Counted from the stretch's first letter, positions 1 to 8,330 are shown. The stretch: DNA of 64,000 bases from Amycolatopsis taiwanensis DSM 45107 (GCF_000519205.1 NZ_KI912602.1:207127-271126), one strand, 5' to 3'. Numbers and translations are program-made. Notes: generated by a model not told the origin, from the sequence alone.

Positions 1-1
1 G

Positions 2-592
2 GTGTGCGTCGTGTCCAGCCCGCGGAAGGCCGAGCTGTGCCGGAAGCTCGGCGCCGAACTGGTGATCGACCGCTCCGCGGAAACGGGTGAGGGCTACCGG
101 TTCTGGTCCGGCGAGCACACGCAGGATCCCGGCGAATGGCAGCGTTTCGGCGCCAAAATTCGCGAACTGACCGGCGGCGAGGATCCGGACATCGTGTTCG
201 AGCACCCCGGTCGCGAAACATTCGGCGCTTCCGTCTACGCCGCGCGGCGCGGTGGCACGATCGTCACCTGCGCTTCCACATCGGGTTATCTACACCAATT
301 CGACAACCGGTACCTCTGGATGAATCTCAAGCGCATCATCGGCTCGCACTTCGCCAACTACCGGGAATCGTGGGAGGCCAACCGGTTGATCGCGAAAGGG
401 TTGATCCACCCGACCCTGTCCAGGATCTATCCCCTGGAGGAAACCGGACAGGCGGCGTTGGACGTGCATCACAACCGCCACCAGGGCAAGGTCGGCGTGT
501 TGTGCCTGGCGCCCGAAGAGGGCCTCGGTGTCCGCGATGAACGGTTACGCGCACGGCACCTCGACCGGATCAACGCCTTCCGGGGGGCGTAA
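2..592 (+). CDS. ccr: Crotonyl-CoA carboxylase/reductase, C-terminal part (5' end outside window)
   Basis: The visible 196 residues match the C-terminal part of crotonyl-CoA carboxylase/reductase, a medium-chain dehydrogenase/reductase that makes ethylmalonyl-CoA from crotonyl-CoA, CO2 and NADPH. Seen: the Rossmann-side segment with RKAELCRKLGAELVIDR, the family-typical DIVFEHPGRETFG, the GGTIVTCAST strand-turn and the C-terminal HHNRHQGKVGVL. The family is about 445 residues long, so roughly 55 percent lies upstream of base 1. The frame is open from base 2 to a TAA at 590-592. In actinomycetes ccr feeds the ethylmalonyl-CoA pathway and supplies extender units for polyketides. No neighbouring pathway gene is visible in the window. 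Confidence 0.9.
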   Translation: MCVVSSPRKAELCRKLGAELVIDRSAETGEGYRFWSGEHTQDPGEWQRFGAKIRELTGGEDPDIVFEHPGRETFGASVYAARRGGTIVTCASTSGYLHQFDNRYLWMNLKRIIGSHFANYRESWEANRLIAKGLIHPTLSRIYPLEETGQAALDVHHNRHQGKVGVLCLAPEEGLGVRDERLRARHLDRINAFRGA

Positions 593-645
593 GCAGCAGC
601 TTTACGCGAGCCGTGGCAGTACTACCACGCGCGCCCCTCTTGTCC

Positions 646-747
646 CGCTATCGGGGCAGCGGAGCGCCTCGGTCGAGGGCGTGACTCGATCTCGGATGGA
701 GCGCCCCGTCGACACGATCGCGGTCGCGCGCGAACTCGCGTAGAAAC
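646..747 (+). repeat. Copy A of a ~100-bp dispersed element with a micro-ORF
   Basis: This intergenic stretch aligns without gaps, at roughly 80 percent identity by eye, to the reverse complement of 56811-56913. Both copies start with a TATCGGGGC core and hold a small ORF. Here the ORF is 696-743 and reads MERPVDTIAVARELA; in copy B it reads MERPADTIAVARGLA followed by four more residues. The element sits about 150 bp upstream of the coiled-coil gene. Whether the micro-ORF is translated cannot be told, because no strong ribosome-binding site precedes it. The rest of 593-893 shows no gene. Confidence 0.7.
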
Positions 748-893
748 TGGCGTAGCGGCTTGGCGTCAAGATCGTGATCTCGCGCGCAAAAACTTGCGAT
801 GGAACTGGTATGGCGCAATTGCCTGCCCGCCGTTCGGTGTAGACCTCGGGGCCGGACCACACGAGGATCGAAACACTCTCTAGGCTCGTATGC

Positions 894-1961
894 ATGAGCC
901 TTGGCGACGAACGGGAACTGGTACCGCTGGGAGCCGGCTTCGATCTGGCGAAGCGCGGTTATGACCGGCACCAGGTCGACGAGCACCTGGAACGCCTCGA
1001 CGGTGATCTGAAGATGCTGGCCGCCGACCGCGACGCCGCCATCACGCAGGCGGGCGACCTCGCCCGGCAACTCGAGCAGGCGCGCGGCGAGATCGACAAC
1101 CTGCGCGGCCAGGTGGAGCGCCTTGGCCAGCCACCGACGACCGTCGAAGGCCTGTCCGAGCGCCTCCAGCGCATGCTTCGCCTGGCCCAGGAGGAGGCCG
1201 CGGACACGAAGGCCCGCGCGGAGGCCGAGGCCGGGCACATCCGGGCGAAGGCCGAAGCCGACGCGAGCGCGATGCGGGCCCGCTACGAGCAGCTCCTGTC
1301 CGAACTCGACACCCGGCGCAAGGAGATGGAAGCCGAGCACCGCGAGGTGCTGGCGAAGGCGCGCGCGGAAGCCGAAGGGATCCTCGACAAGGCCAAGGCG
1401 GAACGCGACCGGCTTGACACGGACGCCGAGCAGCGCCGGGCACAGGTCGAGGAGGACTTCGAGATCGCCATGGCCGCGCGCCGGAACGAGGCGATGCGCG
1501 CGCTGGCCGAGCAGGAGGCGACCAGCAAGGCCGAGGCCGAACGCCGGGTCCGCGAGGCCACCGAGGAGGCGGCCGCGATCCGTGCCAAGGTCGCCGCCGA
1601 GGAGAAGGCAGCCAAGGACGACATCGCCCGGCGGCGGCGCGAGTCCGTCGAGGATGCCAACCGCCGCCGGCAGGAATCCATCACCGAGGCGAACGCGCGC
1701 CTGGCCGAGGCGTCCGACGAGGCGAACCGGCGGGTCCGCGAGGCCACCGAGGAGTCCACCAAGCGGATCAACCAGGCCGCCGAGAAGGTGGAGGCGCTGC
1801 GCGAGCTGCGGGCCGGCATCGCCAAGCAGGTCAAGGCGGCCCGTGCGGTACTCAGCGAGGCCCACGAGGTCCTCGGCGAACCCGAGCCCCAGGCGCCCGA
1901 GGCCACGGAGGGGGCGAGCGCCGGCACGGACGGCCCCACGGCCAAGGCGGCCGGCGAGTAG
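894..1961 (+). CDS. DivIVA/Scy/FilP-like long coiled-coil protein
   Basis: This 355-residue, highly charged protein is almost entirely coiled coil from about residue 30 to 330, with runs of Ala, Glu, Arg and Lys. The N-terminus (GFDLAKRGYDRHQVDEHLERLDGDL) is the DivIVA-type membrane/polarity motif. The tail (about 335-355) is low-complexity and rich in Ala, Glu and Thr. Such proteins in actinomycetes, including Scy/FilP relatives and those annotated as cellulose-binding proteins, act as cytoskeletal scaffolds near the cell poles. The exact partner is unknown here. The ATG at 894 gives the complete DivIVA motif. The gene is monocistronic, with a gene-free 230 bp downstream. Confidence 0.8.
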   Translation: MSLGDERELVPLGAGFDLAKRGYDRHQVDEHLERLDGDLKMLAADRDAAITQAGDLARQLEQARGEIDNLRGQVERLGQPPTTVEGLSERLQRMLRLAQEEAADTKARAEAEAGHIRAKAEADASAMRARYEQLLSELDTRRKEMEAEHREVLAKARAEAEGILDKAKAERDRLDTDAEQRRAQVEEDFEIAMAARRNEAMRALAEQEATSKAEAERRVREATEEAAAIRAKVAAEEKAAKDDIARRRRESVEDANRRRQESITEANARLAEASDEANRRVREATEESTKRINQAAEKVEALRELRAGIAKQVKAARAVLSEAHEVLGEPEPQAPEATEGASAGTDGPTAKAAGE

Positions 1962-2190
1962 GGCCGGGCTCCCACCCCGCCGGGCCACCTACCTGCTTCA
2001 GCCGGGCCAAGGAGTGTCCGCGGCTGCGGCCGTCTGCGGCATGGCGCGCTGACCAGGAGCGATGAGCCAGAGAGATCGCCCGTTCTTCCTATTTTGCGCG
2101 GGCAGGCGCAGGCGTAGGGTAACCGTGCGCGCGCGGACCAGTACCTGTTGAAGTGCTCATCGCCCAGGCCAGTGGCAAGGAGATGGGGTC

Positions 2191-3195
2191 ATGTCCGCGG
2201 AGGCACGCCCACCGCGTCACAACCCGCTACAGGAGATCTTCTGGACGCGAACCGGACTCCTGCTGCTGGTTCTCGTCGTGCTCTCGGGTGTATGCCTGAC
2301 CATCTCGGGCGCGATGCCGCTCGGCATGGGACGAAACCTGGTCAACGCCGCCGGTACCGGCACGTTGGTGTCGGCGATCGTCGGCTTCGGCCAGACGCTG
2401 ATCACCGCGACCGCCGCCCAGCGCGCGCTGGTTTCACCCGTGATCGAGGAAAGCCGGCGAACGTTGCGCGAACTGGCCGCCGAATACCGCTCGATGAACA
2501 AGGAGTTCTTTCCCACGCACGTCTTCGAGGCGACCGTCCAGCCGGACCCCGCGCTCAACCGCCTGATGATGCGGGATCTCCACGCCACCCGGCAGTACTT
2601 CTTCCGCGGGTTTTCCGCCCGTTACGCCGCCGCGCGACTGCTGCTTTCGCAGGCGGAATGGGAACTTCGGGTGATCATCGCCGATCCGCGCGACGCCACC
2701 ACGCTCAGCGGGCGCGCCCGATACCTGTTGCGCCACGAGGGCGCGGCCGCCGATGCCGACCGGATCCAGCGCGAACTTTCCCACGAGGTGTCGATGGGGT
2801 TGATCGGGTTGTACCTGGCGCGCAGCCGGTCCACCCGGATCGACGTGACGGTGATCGCCGATCCGCCACTGGACCGGCTCGAAATGTTCGACGACAGCGT
2901 CTGGATCCACCTCTACAGCGACGTCAGCAGCGTGAGCACGTTGTACCCGCGCACCTTGCGGTTCTCCGAGGGCTCGTTCCTCTACAACATGGAACGCGTG
3001 GAATTCCTGCGCGTGTGCCAGTCCCGTTCGGCCCGCCATTTCCAACTGGCCCCGGACACCACTCGGCAGGAGTTCATGGCGCTGTACCAGAAGGTCACCG
3101 GGCGCCCGCTGACCGAGGAAGCGTTCCGTGAACTGGAAACCGAGTTCCACGTCTTCCAGCACAATTTCTCGATCGCCGCATCCCTGGAGAACTGA
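2191..3195 (+). CDS. Two-pass membrane protein with a cytosolic domain of unknown function
   Basis: Unrecognised 334-residue protein. Two hydrophobic segments, about residues 20-42 (LLLLVLVVLSGVCLTISG) and 52-72, are followed by a roughly 260-residue soluble region. That region contains ELRVIIADPRDATTLSGR and IDVTVIADPPLDRLEMFDDS, a strand-rich pattern that loosely recalls signalling or phospholipase-like folds but has no HKD motif I can identify. A good ribosome-binding site (AAGGAGATGGGG, about 2178-2189) supports the ATG at 2191. The next gene starts one base after the stop, so the two are almost certainly co-translated. It probably anchors a cytosolic sensing or enzymatic domain to the membrane. 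Confidence 0.7.
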   Translation: MSAEARPPRHNPLQEIFWTRTGLLLLVLVVLSGVCLTISGAMPLGMGRNLVNAAGTGTLVSAIVGFGQTLITATAAQRALVSPVIEESRRTLRELAAEYRSMNKEFFPTHVFEATVQPDPALNRLMMRDLHATRQYFFRGFSARYAAARLLLSQAEWELRVIIADPRDATTLSGRARYLLRHEGAAADADRIQRELSHEVSMGLIGLYLARSRSTRIDVTVIADPPLDRLEMFDDSVWIHLYSDVSSVSTLYPRTLRFSEGSFLYNMERVEFLRVCQSRSARHFQLAPDTTRQEFMALYQKVTGRPLTEEAFRELETEFHVFQHNFSIAASLEN

Positions 3196-3196
3196 A

Positions 3197-3826
3197 ATGC
3201 TCACCGAAACGTCCTCATTGAGCGGCTTGATCGTGTCGCTCCGCGAACTCGACCGGCCGCTCATGGCCCACTGGGCCGCGGTGCACGAGACGTTCCTGCA
3301 CTGGGTCGAACGACCCGACTTCCGGACGCACCTGCGGAACTACGTGCTCGGCCTGCCCGCCGCCGAGGTGGCCGGCCGGGCGCGGGAGACGACCACGCAC
3401 TTCGCCTGGTGCCTGCTCGACGATCCGAGCGCGGACTTTTCCCTCTGGCTGCACGAATACAAACCGCAACGCGACTGGCGGCTCGGCTACGCGGATTCCG
3501 TGCACAACCACCGCTATCACTTCTCCAGCACGATGGTGCACGGCAGCTATCTCCAGGAACACTACGACGCGACGGTGGACCCCGAGTCGGGATTGATCAC
3601 CTCGGTCGCGGTGCGCAGCTGCGCCCGGTGCACCACCGGTTCGTCGGGGACGATGCTGGCGGCCGACTTCCACCGCATCGTGAGTGCCGAGGACGACACG
3701 ATGACCTTCCTGGTGAAATCACGCCCGGTAACCGCTTCGAGCCTCTCCTACGATATCGAAAGTGGGGTCGCGCACCGTCACGTGCCCGTTGAGAACCGAT
3801 TGGGGGGATTGTCGGCCCGGATCTGA
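3197..3826 (+). CDS. Cupin-like metal-binding protein, unknown function
   Basis: A 209-residue soluble protein starting at the ATG one base after the stop of the preceding membrane-protein gene. A longer reading from 3128 would overlap that gene by 68 bp and is less likely. The central HNHRYHFSSTMVHGSYLQEHYDA looks like a cupin metal-binding strand pair with several His and a Glu, as in cysteine dioxygenase or RmlC-type folds, but I cannot assign a substrate. A second possible cluster is SCARCTTGSSG (two Cys). No signal peptide or membrane segment is present. Tight coupling to the membrane protein upstream and a nearby HD-domain gene downstream suggest one functional unit. Confidence 0.65.
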   Translation: MLTETSSLSGLIVSLRELDRPLMAHWAAVHETFLHWVERPDFRTHLRNYVLGLPAAEVAGRARETTTHFAWCLLDDPSADFSLWLHEYKPQRDWRLGYADSVHNHRYHFSSTMVHGSYLQEHYDATVDPESGLITSVAVRSCARCTTGSSGTMLAADFHRIVSAEDDTMTFLVKSRPVTASSLSYDIESGVAHRHVPVENRLGGLSARI

Positions 3827-3905
3827 CTCCTTCGGCCGGAATCAGGACGTTTCGGCGGTTACGATCAACCCACCCGACTAGGACCAGCCGGGATGGGAGA
3901 GATCG

Positions 3906-4592
3906 ATGCACGCCCAAAACATCGTCGCCGCGCGCGCGCTTTCAGAAACGATCATCACAACACTGGAAAAGAACGTCCACAAACTGTGCCTGCGCTATGC
4001 CGAACGGCTGCCCTTCCACGGGTGGCATCACGTCTGTTTCGTCCGTGCCAAGGCGGCCGATTTCGCCCGCCTCAACGGCGCCAACGTCCACGTCGTGGAA
4101 GCCTCCGCACTCGTGCACGACGTCAACTACCTGATCCGGCGAAATTCCCCCGCCGCGGCCGGGCGTGACCTGCGCCTGGACCTGTTGCTGGAGTCCGGTG
4201 TCCCGTCGGAGACCGCCGAGTGGATCGACCGGATCGTGGACGAGGCCGAGATGGCCACCCGTGGACCGGACATCTCGCTGGAGGCGCAGGCCCTCAGCGA
4301 CGCGGACACCCTGTTCAAGGCCCTGCCGATCACGCCAGTGATGCTGGCGCACCGCTACCTCGCGGAGAACGACATCACCCTGCGGGAACTGGCCAACAAG
4401 ATCGTCGGTGAGCAACGCGGCGTGCACGATGGCGGGTACTACTTCTACAACCCGGCAGCCGCGGAAACCTACTCCCGCTGGGCACTGGCCAACCTGGAAC
4501 TGTGGCAGTGCATCCGCGAGGCCGTCGACGACCCCGCCGTGGAAGACCTGCTCGACGCCATCGGCGTCCAAGAGCTCGACTCGACCGGTTAG
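3906..4592 (+). CDS. HD-domain (phospho)hydrolase-like protein
   Basis: 228 residues. Seen: GWHHVCFVRAKAADFA (His pair), LVHDVNYL (the HD doublet about residues 76-77) and LSDADTLFKALP with a late Asp, in the order H...HD...D typical of HD-superfamily metal phosphohydrolases. Similar proteins hydrolyse nucleotides or cyclic-nucleotide signals; the substrate here is unknown. The ATG at 3906 follows GGGAGAGATCG, a fair ribosome-binding site. It lies 79 bp after the cupin-like gene on the same strand, so it is either the third gene of that operon or has its own promoter in the gap. Confidence 0.75.
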   Translation: MHAQNIVAARALSETIITTLEKNVHKLCLRYAERLPFHGWHHVCFVRAKAADFARLNGANVHVVEASALVHDVNYLIRRNSPAAAGRDLRLDLLLESGVPSETAEWIDRIVDEAEMATRGPDISLEAQALSDADTLFKALPITPVMLAHRYLAENDITLRELANKIVGEQRGVHDGGYYFYNPAAAETYSRWALANLELWQCIREAVDDPAVEDLLDAIGVQELDSTG

Positions 4593-4679
4593 GTCGGGCA
4601 GCCACACGGCACGCCACGGACGCCATAAAATCGGCATATCGTGCACTACAAGATAATTGACACATAATGAGCTGACGAG

Positions 4680-5036
4680 ATGATGAACAATAGTCGCGAC
4701 CAGAATATCTCACCCAATCCGGCCGCGGACCCGACACGGCAATGGCACGATGAGCCCGGTGAAACCGAGTCCTGGTTCAACGCCTACTGCATCGTGACAC
4801 ACCTGCCGCCACAGGACTTGCGACTGGTGGAAACGCTCGTGGCCGACGGAGAACACTCCGTTGGCGAGGAGGTCGCCGAGACGATGAAAAAATGCAACAC
4901 ATGGGCGCGCGCCCTGGGGCACATTCCCCCCATCGTCGTTTCCGGTGAACACTGGGTCTTCGCACCGGGGGCACGGGAACTCTTTCGGCGGGCCATCGCC
5001 GAGCGGAATCGACAACGAGCCAAACGGGCCGAATAA
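4680..5036 (+). CDS. Small hypothetical soluble protein
   Basis: 118 residues, no recognised family. The middle (SWFNAYCIVTHLPPQDLRLVETLVADGEHSVGEEVAETMKK) looks like a helical, possibly winged-helix-sized domain, and the tail is Arg/Lys rich (AERNRQRAKRAE). Codon positions show normal high-GC third-base bias after the first 20 codons. The 80 bp before it (4593-4679) are markedly AT-rich for this genome, consistent with a promoter. The start is uncertain because two ATGs are adjacent (4680 and 4683). Confidence 0.5.
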   Translation: MMNNSRDQNISPNPAADPTRQWHDEPGETESWFNAYCIVTHLPPQDLRLVETLVADGEHSVGEEVAETMKKCNTWARALGHIPPIVVSGEHWVFAPGARELFRRAIAERNRQRAKRAE

Positions 5037-5375
5037 GCAGGATACTGATTTTCTGCCGCCTGCGCGAATCGTGAACGCGGCTGACGCGCAGGACGTCTTC
5101 GATGCCCCCGCCGTCACCGGGGCGTAGATCGGCCGTTTCCACGAGCCGACCGGCAGCATTGTTTCAAAGACCCACCTTGGCGGGGCGCCAAACGGCAACT
5201 TAGGGACGAAGGTCCCAAGCGGACAGGGGCGTATGTCGGTTACGTCAGGGACGCATGCGAGGTTGTGCCCCAACGCAGGCGACACCTAGGCTCGACCAGG
5301 TCAGCTTTCCAGCAAATTTCTACCTTCCCGAGCTTGAACTTTCCCAAAGTTAACCGGAAAGGAGGTTGCTGAAAT
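5037..5375. other. 339-bp gap without a convincing gene
   Basis: No ORF with a plausible start and coding bias fills this stretch. It carries the leader of the secreted-protein gene, including the strong ribosome-binding site AAAGGAGG at about 5359-5366. I see no clear terminator or tRNA in it. Confidence 0.5.
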
Positions 5376-5846
5376 ATGCAGCACATATGGAGAAAGTCGA
5401 CGGGAAACAAGATATTCGCGGGAATCTTCGCTATATTGGCGTCCTTGCTCGTCACGCCGCTGTCGGCGCCGACAGCGGCGGCTCAAGGCGTGTCGGAATG
5501 GTGCTCGACGGAGCAGATGGTCGGCACGGTCAAGTCGGTTGTATGCGTCGCTGTCGACACGTCACTGCCCGATACAGCAAATCGAGCGTACGTCCGGGCG
5601 GCTTACCAAAACCTGGACACGGTCCCTCACCGGGTCAGTGTCAGCAAGAGCGGCATAGTCCAGGGACAATATTTCCCCGCAGGGCAATGCATAGGTGTTC
5701 TCCTTCAGCCGAACCAGGCCCTCCGGTGCCCGGGCGATACCCTTTTCAGGGCGTCCCCCAGTGGGGCCTCGATTCAGGGAGCGGGAAATTTCCAGGTTGA
5801 TGGCACCGGACGCACCATCATGACACCTGTCGAAAGTATACCGTGA
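5376..5846 (+). CDS. Small secreted protein with four cysteines
   Basis: 156 residues. A Sec signal peptide is clear: positive n-region (WRKSTGNK), hydrophobic core (IFAGIFAILASLLVTPLSA) and a likely cleavage after the AAA near residue 36. The mature part of about 120 residues has four Cys (EWCST, SVVCVAV, GQCIG, LRCPG), enough for two disulfides, and is rich in beta-type residues. AAAGGAGG precedes the ATG by about 9 bp, a strong start. Function unknown; small secreted beta proteins of this kind occur widely in Pseudonocardiales. A strong hairpin terminator follows 50 bp after the stop. Confidence 0.75.
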   Translation: MQHIWRKSTGNKIFAGIFAILASLLVTPLSAPTAAAQGVSEWCSTEQMVGTVKSVVCVAVDTSLPDTANRAYVRAAYQNLDTVPHRVSVSKSGIVQGQYFPAGQCIGVLLQPNQALRCPGDTLFRASPSGASIQGAGNFQVDGTGRTIMTPVESIP

Positions 5847-5896
5847 TACGGAAGGAGCCAAGGCTTTCCGACATCACGTTCGACTCGGTCGAACAA

Positions 5897-5933
5897 GAAG
5901 CCCCGGTCACGAAACCCTGGTGACCGGGGCTTC
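5897..5933 (+). terminator. Intrinsic-type hairpin terminator
   Basis: Perfect 14-bp stem (GAAGCCCCGGTCAC pairing with GTGACCGGGGCTTC) around a 9-base loop, located between the secreted-protein gene and the convergent ProA-like gene. Actinobacterial terminators often lack the U-tract, as here. It may serve both strands. Confidence 0.8.
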
Positions 5934-6004
5934 CCTACGAAGACGCAGAACGCCGGCGTAGTTCCCGGATAACCGTCCTGGAACTCCGATTCGTGTTTCC
6001 CGGG

Positions 6005-7246
6005 TCAGTCGCGGTCGGGCAGGACGGCGTACTGGCGGATGTAGAGGTCGGTGTAGGTGACCGGGCCACGGGGGCCGGGGACCTTGTCCAGGTTGATCCC
6101 GGTCTCGGGCACCGCGAGCAGCTTGAAGCCGTCCAGCAGGCGGGTCGGCGCGTTCCAGAACACGCCGGTGCCGGTGTAGCCGTCGAAGAACGCCTCCGCC
6201 GCCTTGGCATCCTCGGTGGCGATGCCCGCGGCGAGACCGGAAGTCTGCTCGTTGGCGATGCGCACCGCTTCCTCGATTCCGCTCACGGGCGCCACGGTCA
6301 CGGTGGCCTCGCGCTCGGAGTCCAGCGCCCACTCGTAGCCGATCGCGTGCTGGTGCGGCGGCAACGACGGCGTGACGGAACGCTCCGCGAGGGCCTCGGA
6401 GATCACCGGCCACAACCGGTCGTGCACCGCTGAATGGATCAGCAGCAGGTTCAGCCGGTTGCACACGCCGAGCCGGTCCAGGCTGTTGGTGACCAGCGAG
6501 CGCACGACCTCGGCGTCGGCGGACTCGTCCACATACAGCACTCCGCCGCCATCGGCGTGGGCCAGGGTGCGGACGCCGTGGGTCGCGGCCTCGGTCGCCA
6601 GCGAACGGGTGCTGTCCCCGCTCCCGCGCAGGATCACCAGCGGCACCAGCTCCGGCAGCCGCACCAGTGCGGCCGCGGCCTCGCGCTCGACCCGGGGCAC
6701 GAGCTGGATCGCGCCGGCGTCGATCCGGGCGTCGGCCAGCGCGGGCGCGATCACGGTGTCGAGCAGCCGCTGTGCCGAGCCGAGCGCGGCCGAACCGGTG
6801 CGCAGCACCCCGGCGTTGCGGGACTTCACCAGCTGGGAGGCCACGTCCACGGTGACATTGGGCCGGGCCTCGTAGTTCGCGCCGATCACCCCGACCGGCC
6901 GCCGCCGCTCGACCAGCCGCAGCCCGCCATCCAGAGTGGACAGTGGGATCGCGCGTTGCGGGTGCGGCGCACCGGCCAGCAGCCGCAACTGCTCGGCCAT
7001 CCCGGTCAGTCGCTCACCGGTGATGGTCAGCCGGTCCAGCAGACCCGCGCTCATGCCCTCCGCGCGTGCCCGCTCGACGTCGGCGCGGTTCGCGTCCAGC
7101 ACCGCTTCCCGCCCGTCGAGCAGGCGTTCCGCCATCGCGCTCAGCGCGCCGTCGACGGCCTCGTCGGGCGCGGCGGCCAACGACGGCGCCGCTCGCTTCG
7201 CCGCTCGCGCGCATTCCTCGACCGCCTTGGCCACCTCGTCGGACAC
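6005..7246 (-). CDS. proA: Glutamate-5-semialdehyde dehydrogenase family (ProA-like)
   Basis: 413 residues, normal for gamma-glutamyl-phosphate reductase (about 415). It reduces gamma-glutamyl phosphate to glutamate semialdehyde with NADPH in proline synthesis. Seen: RRPVGVIGANYEARPNVTVD near residue 115-135, the GVCNRLNLLLIH segment with the catalytic Cys near residue 270, and the C-terminal TGTGVFWNAPTRLLDGF. Several usually conserved stretches differ: ILRGSGDST stands where IPRGG is normal, and LAHADGGG stands where KHLDG is normal. It may therefore be a divergent paralogue rather than the housekeeping enzyme. No proB lies beside it. It is followed upstream, on the same strand, by a protease gene. 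Confidence 0.75.
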   Translation of the reverse strand: MSDEVAKAVEECARAAKRAAPSLAAAPDEAVDGALSAMAERLLDGREAVLDANRADVERARAEGMSAGLLDRLTITGERLTGMAEQLRLLAGAPHPQRAIPLSTLDGGLRLVERRRPVGVIGANYEARPNVTVDVASQLVKSRNAGVLRTGSAALGSAQRLLDTVIAPALADARIDAGAIQLVPRVEREAAAALVRLPELVPLVILRGSGDSTRSLATEAATHGVRTLAHADGGGVLYVDESADAEVVRSLVTNSLDRLGVCNRLNLLLIHSAVHDRLWPVISEALAERSVTPSLPPHQHAIGYEWALDSEREATVTVAPVSGIEEAVRIANEQTSGLAAGIATEDAKAAEAFFDGYTGTGVFWNAPTRLLDGFKLLAVPETGINLDKVPGPRGPVTYTDLYIRQYAVLPDRD

Positions 7247-7341
7247 CGCTGTTCCCTTCTGCTCCCCCGCGACCCACGCGAGGACGGACGACTTGCCACG
7301 GCCTGGAGATCCGTGAGTGTCCAGTGTGCCTCACCCGCAGG

Positions 7342-8064
7342 TCAGGGCTGCAGCGCGGGCTCCAGCAGCCAGGCGCCGCCGACCACCAGGCAGCTCAGGC
7401 CGATCACCACCATGATCAGCACCCACAGAGCCGCCGGCAGCCCGGTCAACCGCGCCAGCTGGTCCGCGTCGGAGTCCCGGGCGAAACCGCGGCGGCGCTT
7501 GGACTGCAGTTCGATCAACGGCCGGATCCCGCTGAACAACAGGAACCAGGTGATCAGGTAGACGAACCACGCCTGCACCTCGGGACCGGCCACCAGCGCG
7601 ACGAGCGCGAGTCCGGCCGCGGTGAGCACCACGGAGAGCACACCGTACGCGTTGCGCACCATCACGAGAACGCCCAGCAGCAGCAACGCGGCGATGACGA
7701 GCAGCGCCGTGACGCGGTTGGCGGCGACCAGACTCGCGAAGCCCAGCCCGAGCACGGCCGGGGCCGGGTATCCACACAGCGCCGTCATGGCCATCCCCGG
7801 CCCGGTCGGCTTGCCTCGCGACAACGTGACACCCGAGGTGTCGGAATGCAGCTGAATCCCCTGGAGTCGTCTACCCACCAGCACGGCGACCAACGCGTGC
7901 CCGGCCTCGTGCACGATCGTCACGATGTTGCGCGCCAGCCGCCACGGCGCTGAAGACAGCACCAGTACCAGTGCGAGCCCGCCGGTGACCAGCGGTACCA
8001 CTGCCGTGGGGTTCGGCTGCGCGCCGAACAGACCCGTCAAACCTGCGGTGTCGGCGAAAGTCAC
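7342..8064 (-). CDS. M50B-type (site-2-like) integral membrane metalloprotease
   Basis: 240 residues with about six hydrophobic segments. The zinc-binding HEAGHALVAVLVGRR (HExxH, about residues 53-57) lies at the end of the second segment, as in peptidase family M50B. A second Asp-containing segment is not obvious, so the third ligand is unclear. The family is common in actinobacteria, and most members have no known substrate. The upstream region, shared with a divergent region, carries two palindromic operators. The ATG at 8064 is the only start that keeps the first membrane segment complete. Confidence 0.8.
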   Translation of the reverse strand: MTFADTAGLTGLFGAQPNPTAVVPLVTGGLALVLVLSSAPWRLARNIVTIVHEAGHALVAVLVGRRLQGIQLHSDTSGVTLSRGKPTGPGMAMTALCGYPAPAVLGLGFASLVAANRVTALLVIAALLLLGVLVMVRNAYGVLSVVLTAAGLALVALVAGPEVQAWFVYLITWFLLFSGIRPLIELQSKRRRGFARDSDADQLARLTGLPAALWVLIMVVIGLSCLVVGGAWLLEPALQP

Positions 8065-8127
8065 GCGCGAATCTCACCATATTGCTTGTCTGCGTCCTGT
8101 TATCCGTCACGAAGGCATAGCCGACCA

Positions 8128-8175
8128 TAGGTCTGACCTAAAAATAGATCGAATATATTTTTAGGTTTGACCTAA
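8128..8175. promoter_or_regulatory. Twin palindromic operators TAGGTnnnACCTA
   Basis: Two near-identical palindromes, TAGGTCTGACCTA at 8128-8140 and TTAGGTTTGACCTAA at 8161-8175, lie 34 bp centre to centre with an AT-rich spacer. The flanking ACCTAAAAAT and ATTTTTAGGT also form an inverted repeat. The shape fits a dimeric repressor of the GntR/FadR or TetR type. They sit between the leftward protease gene and the rightward start at 8208, in a conspicuously AT-rich pocket. No regulator gene is adjacent. Confidence 0.75.
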
Positions 8176-8207
8176 GCTTGCTGGGTGATCGAACGAAAGG
8201 AGTCCGG

Positions 8208-8330
8208 GTGAACCTGCGCATCACGCCAGCATCGAGGTCCCGCCGGGGGCGTGAGCAGGGCGGAAAGCCGATCCGGCCCAACCCTCGTCCCGTACTGCCC
8301 CGGCAGGTGCCCGGCAAGCAGAGCCGCTGA
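8208..8330 (+). CDS. Possible 40-residue ORF or gene remnant
   Basis: A GTG at 8208 follows a strong ribosome-binding site (GAAAGGAG, 8195-8202) immediately downstream of the operators, and opens a frame of 40 codons ending at 8330. The peptide begins VNLRITPASRSRRG and has no recognisable domain. The same start region, 16 bases from 8209 (TGAACCTGCGCATCAC), recurs at 9209-9224 exactly 1000 bp downstream. This is best read as the surviving 5' end of a damaged gene, not as a proven peptide. Confidence 0.3.
   Translation: MNLRITPASRSRRGREQGGKPIRPNPRPVLPRQVPGKQSR
8209..8224 (+). repeat. 16-bp direct repeat, copy 1 (copy 2 at 9209-9224)
   Basis: TGAACCTGCGCATCAC occurs at 8209-8224 and again at 9209-9224, bracketing the broken alpha/beta hydrolase gene. 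Both copies begin an MNLRIT/VNLRIT reading. This is consistent with a duplication or insertion event that placed the hydrolase inside another gene's start. Confidence 0.7.

Noticed and set aside
648..1988. 446-codon minus-strand frame opposite the coiled-coil gene
   Set aside because: High-GC antisense shadow; the plus strand has a clear coiled-coil heptad pattern and DivIVA motif.
3830..3890. Weak hairpin between the cupin-like and HD genes
   Set aside because: Stem is too short to call a terminator; the genes may be co-transcribed.
5036..5127. Possible continuation of the 4680-5036 gene in a shifted frame (DFLPPARIVNAADAQDVF)
   Set aside because: Looks codon-biased but has no start and no homology I can name; a frameshift cannot be claimed.
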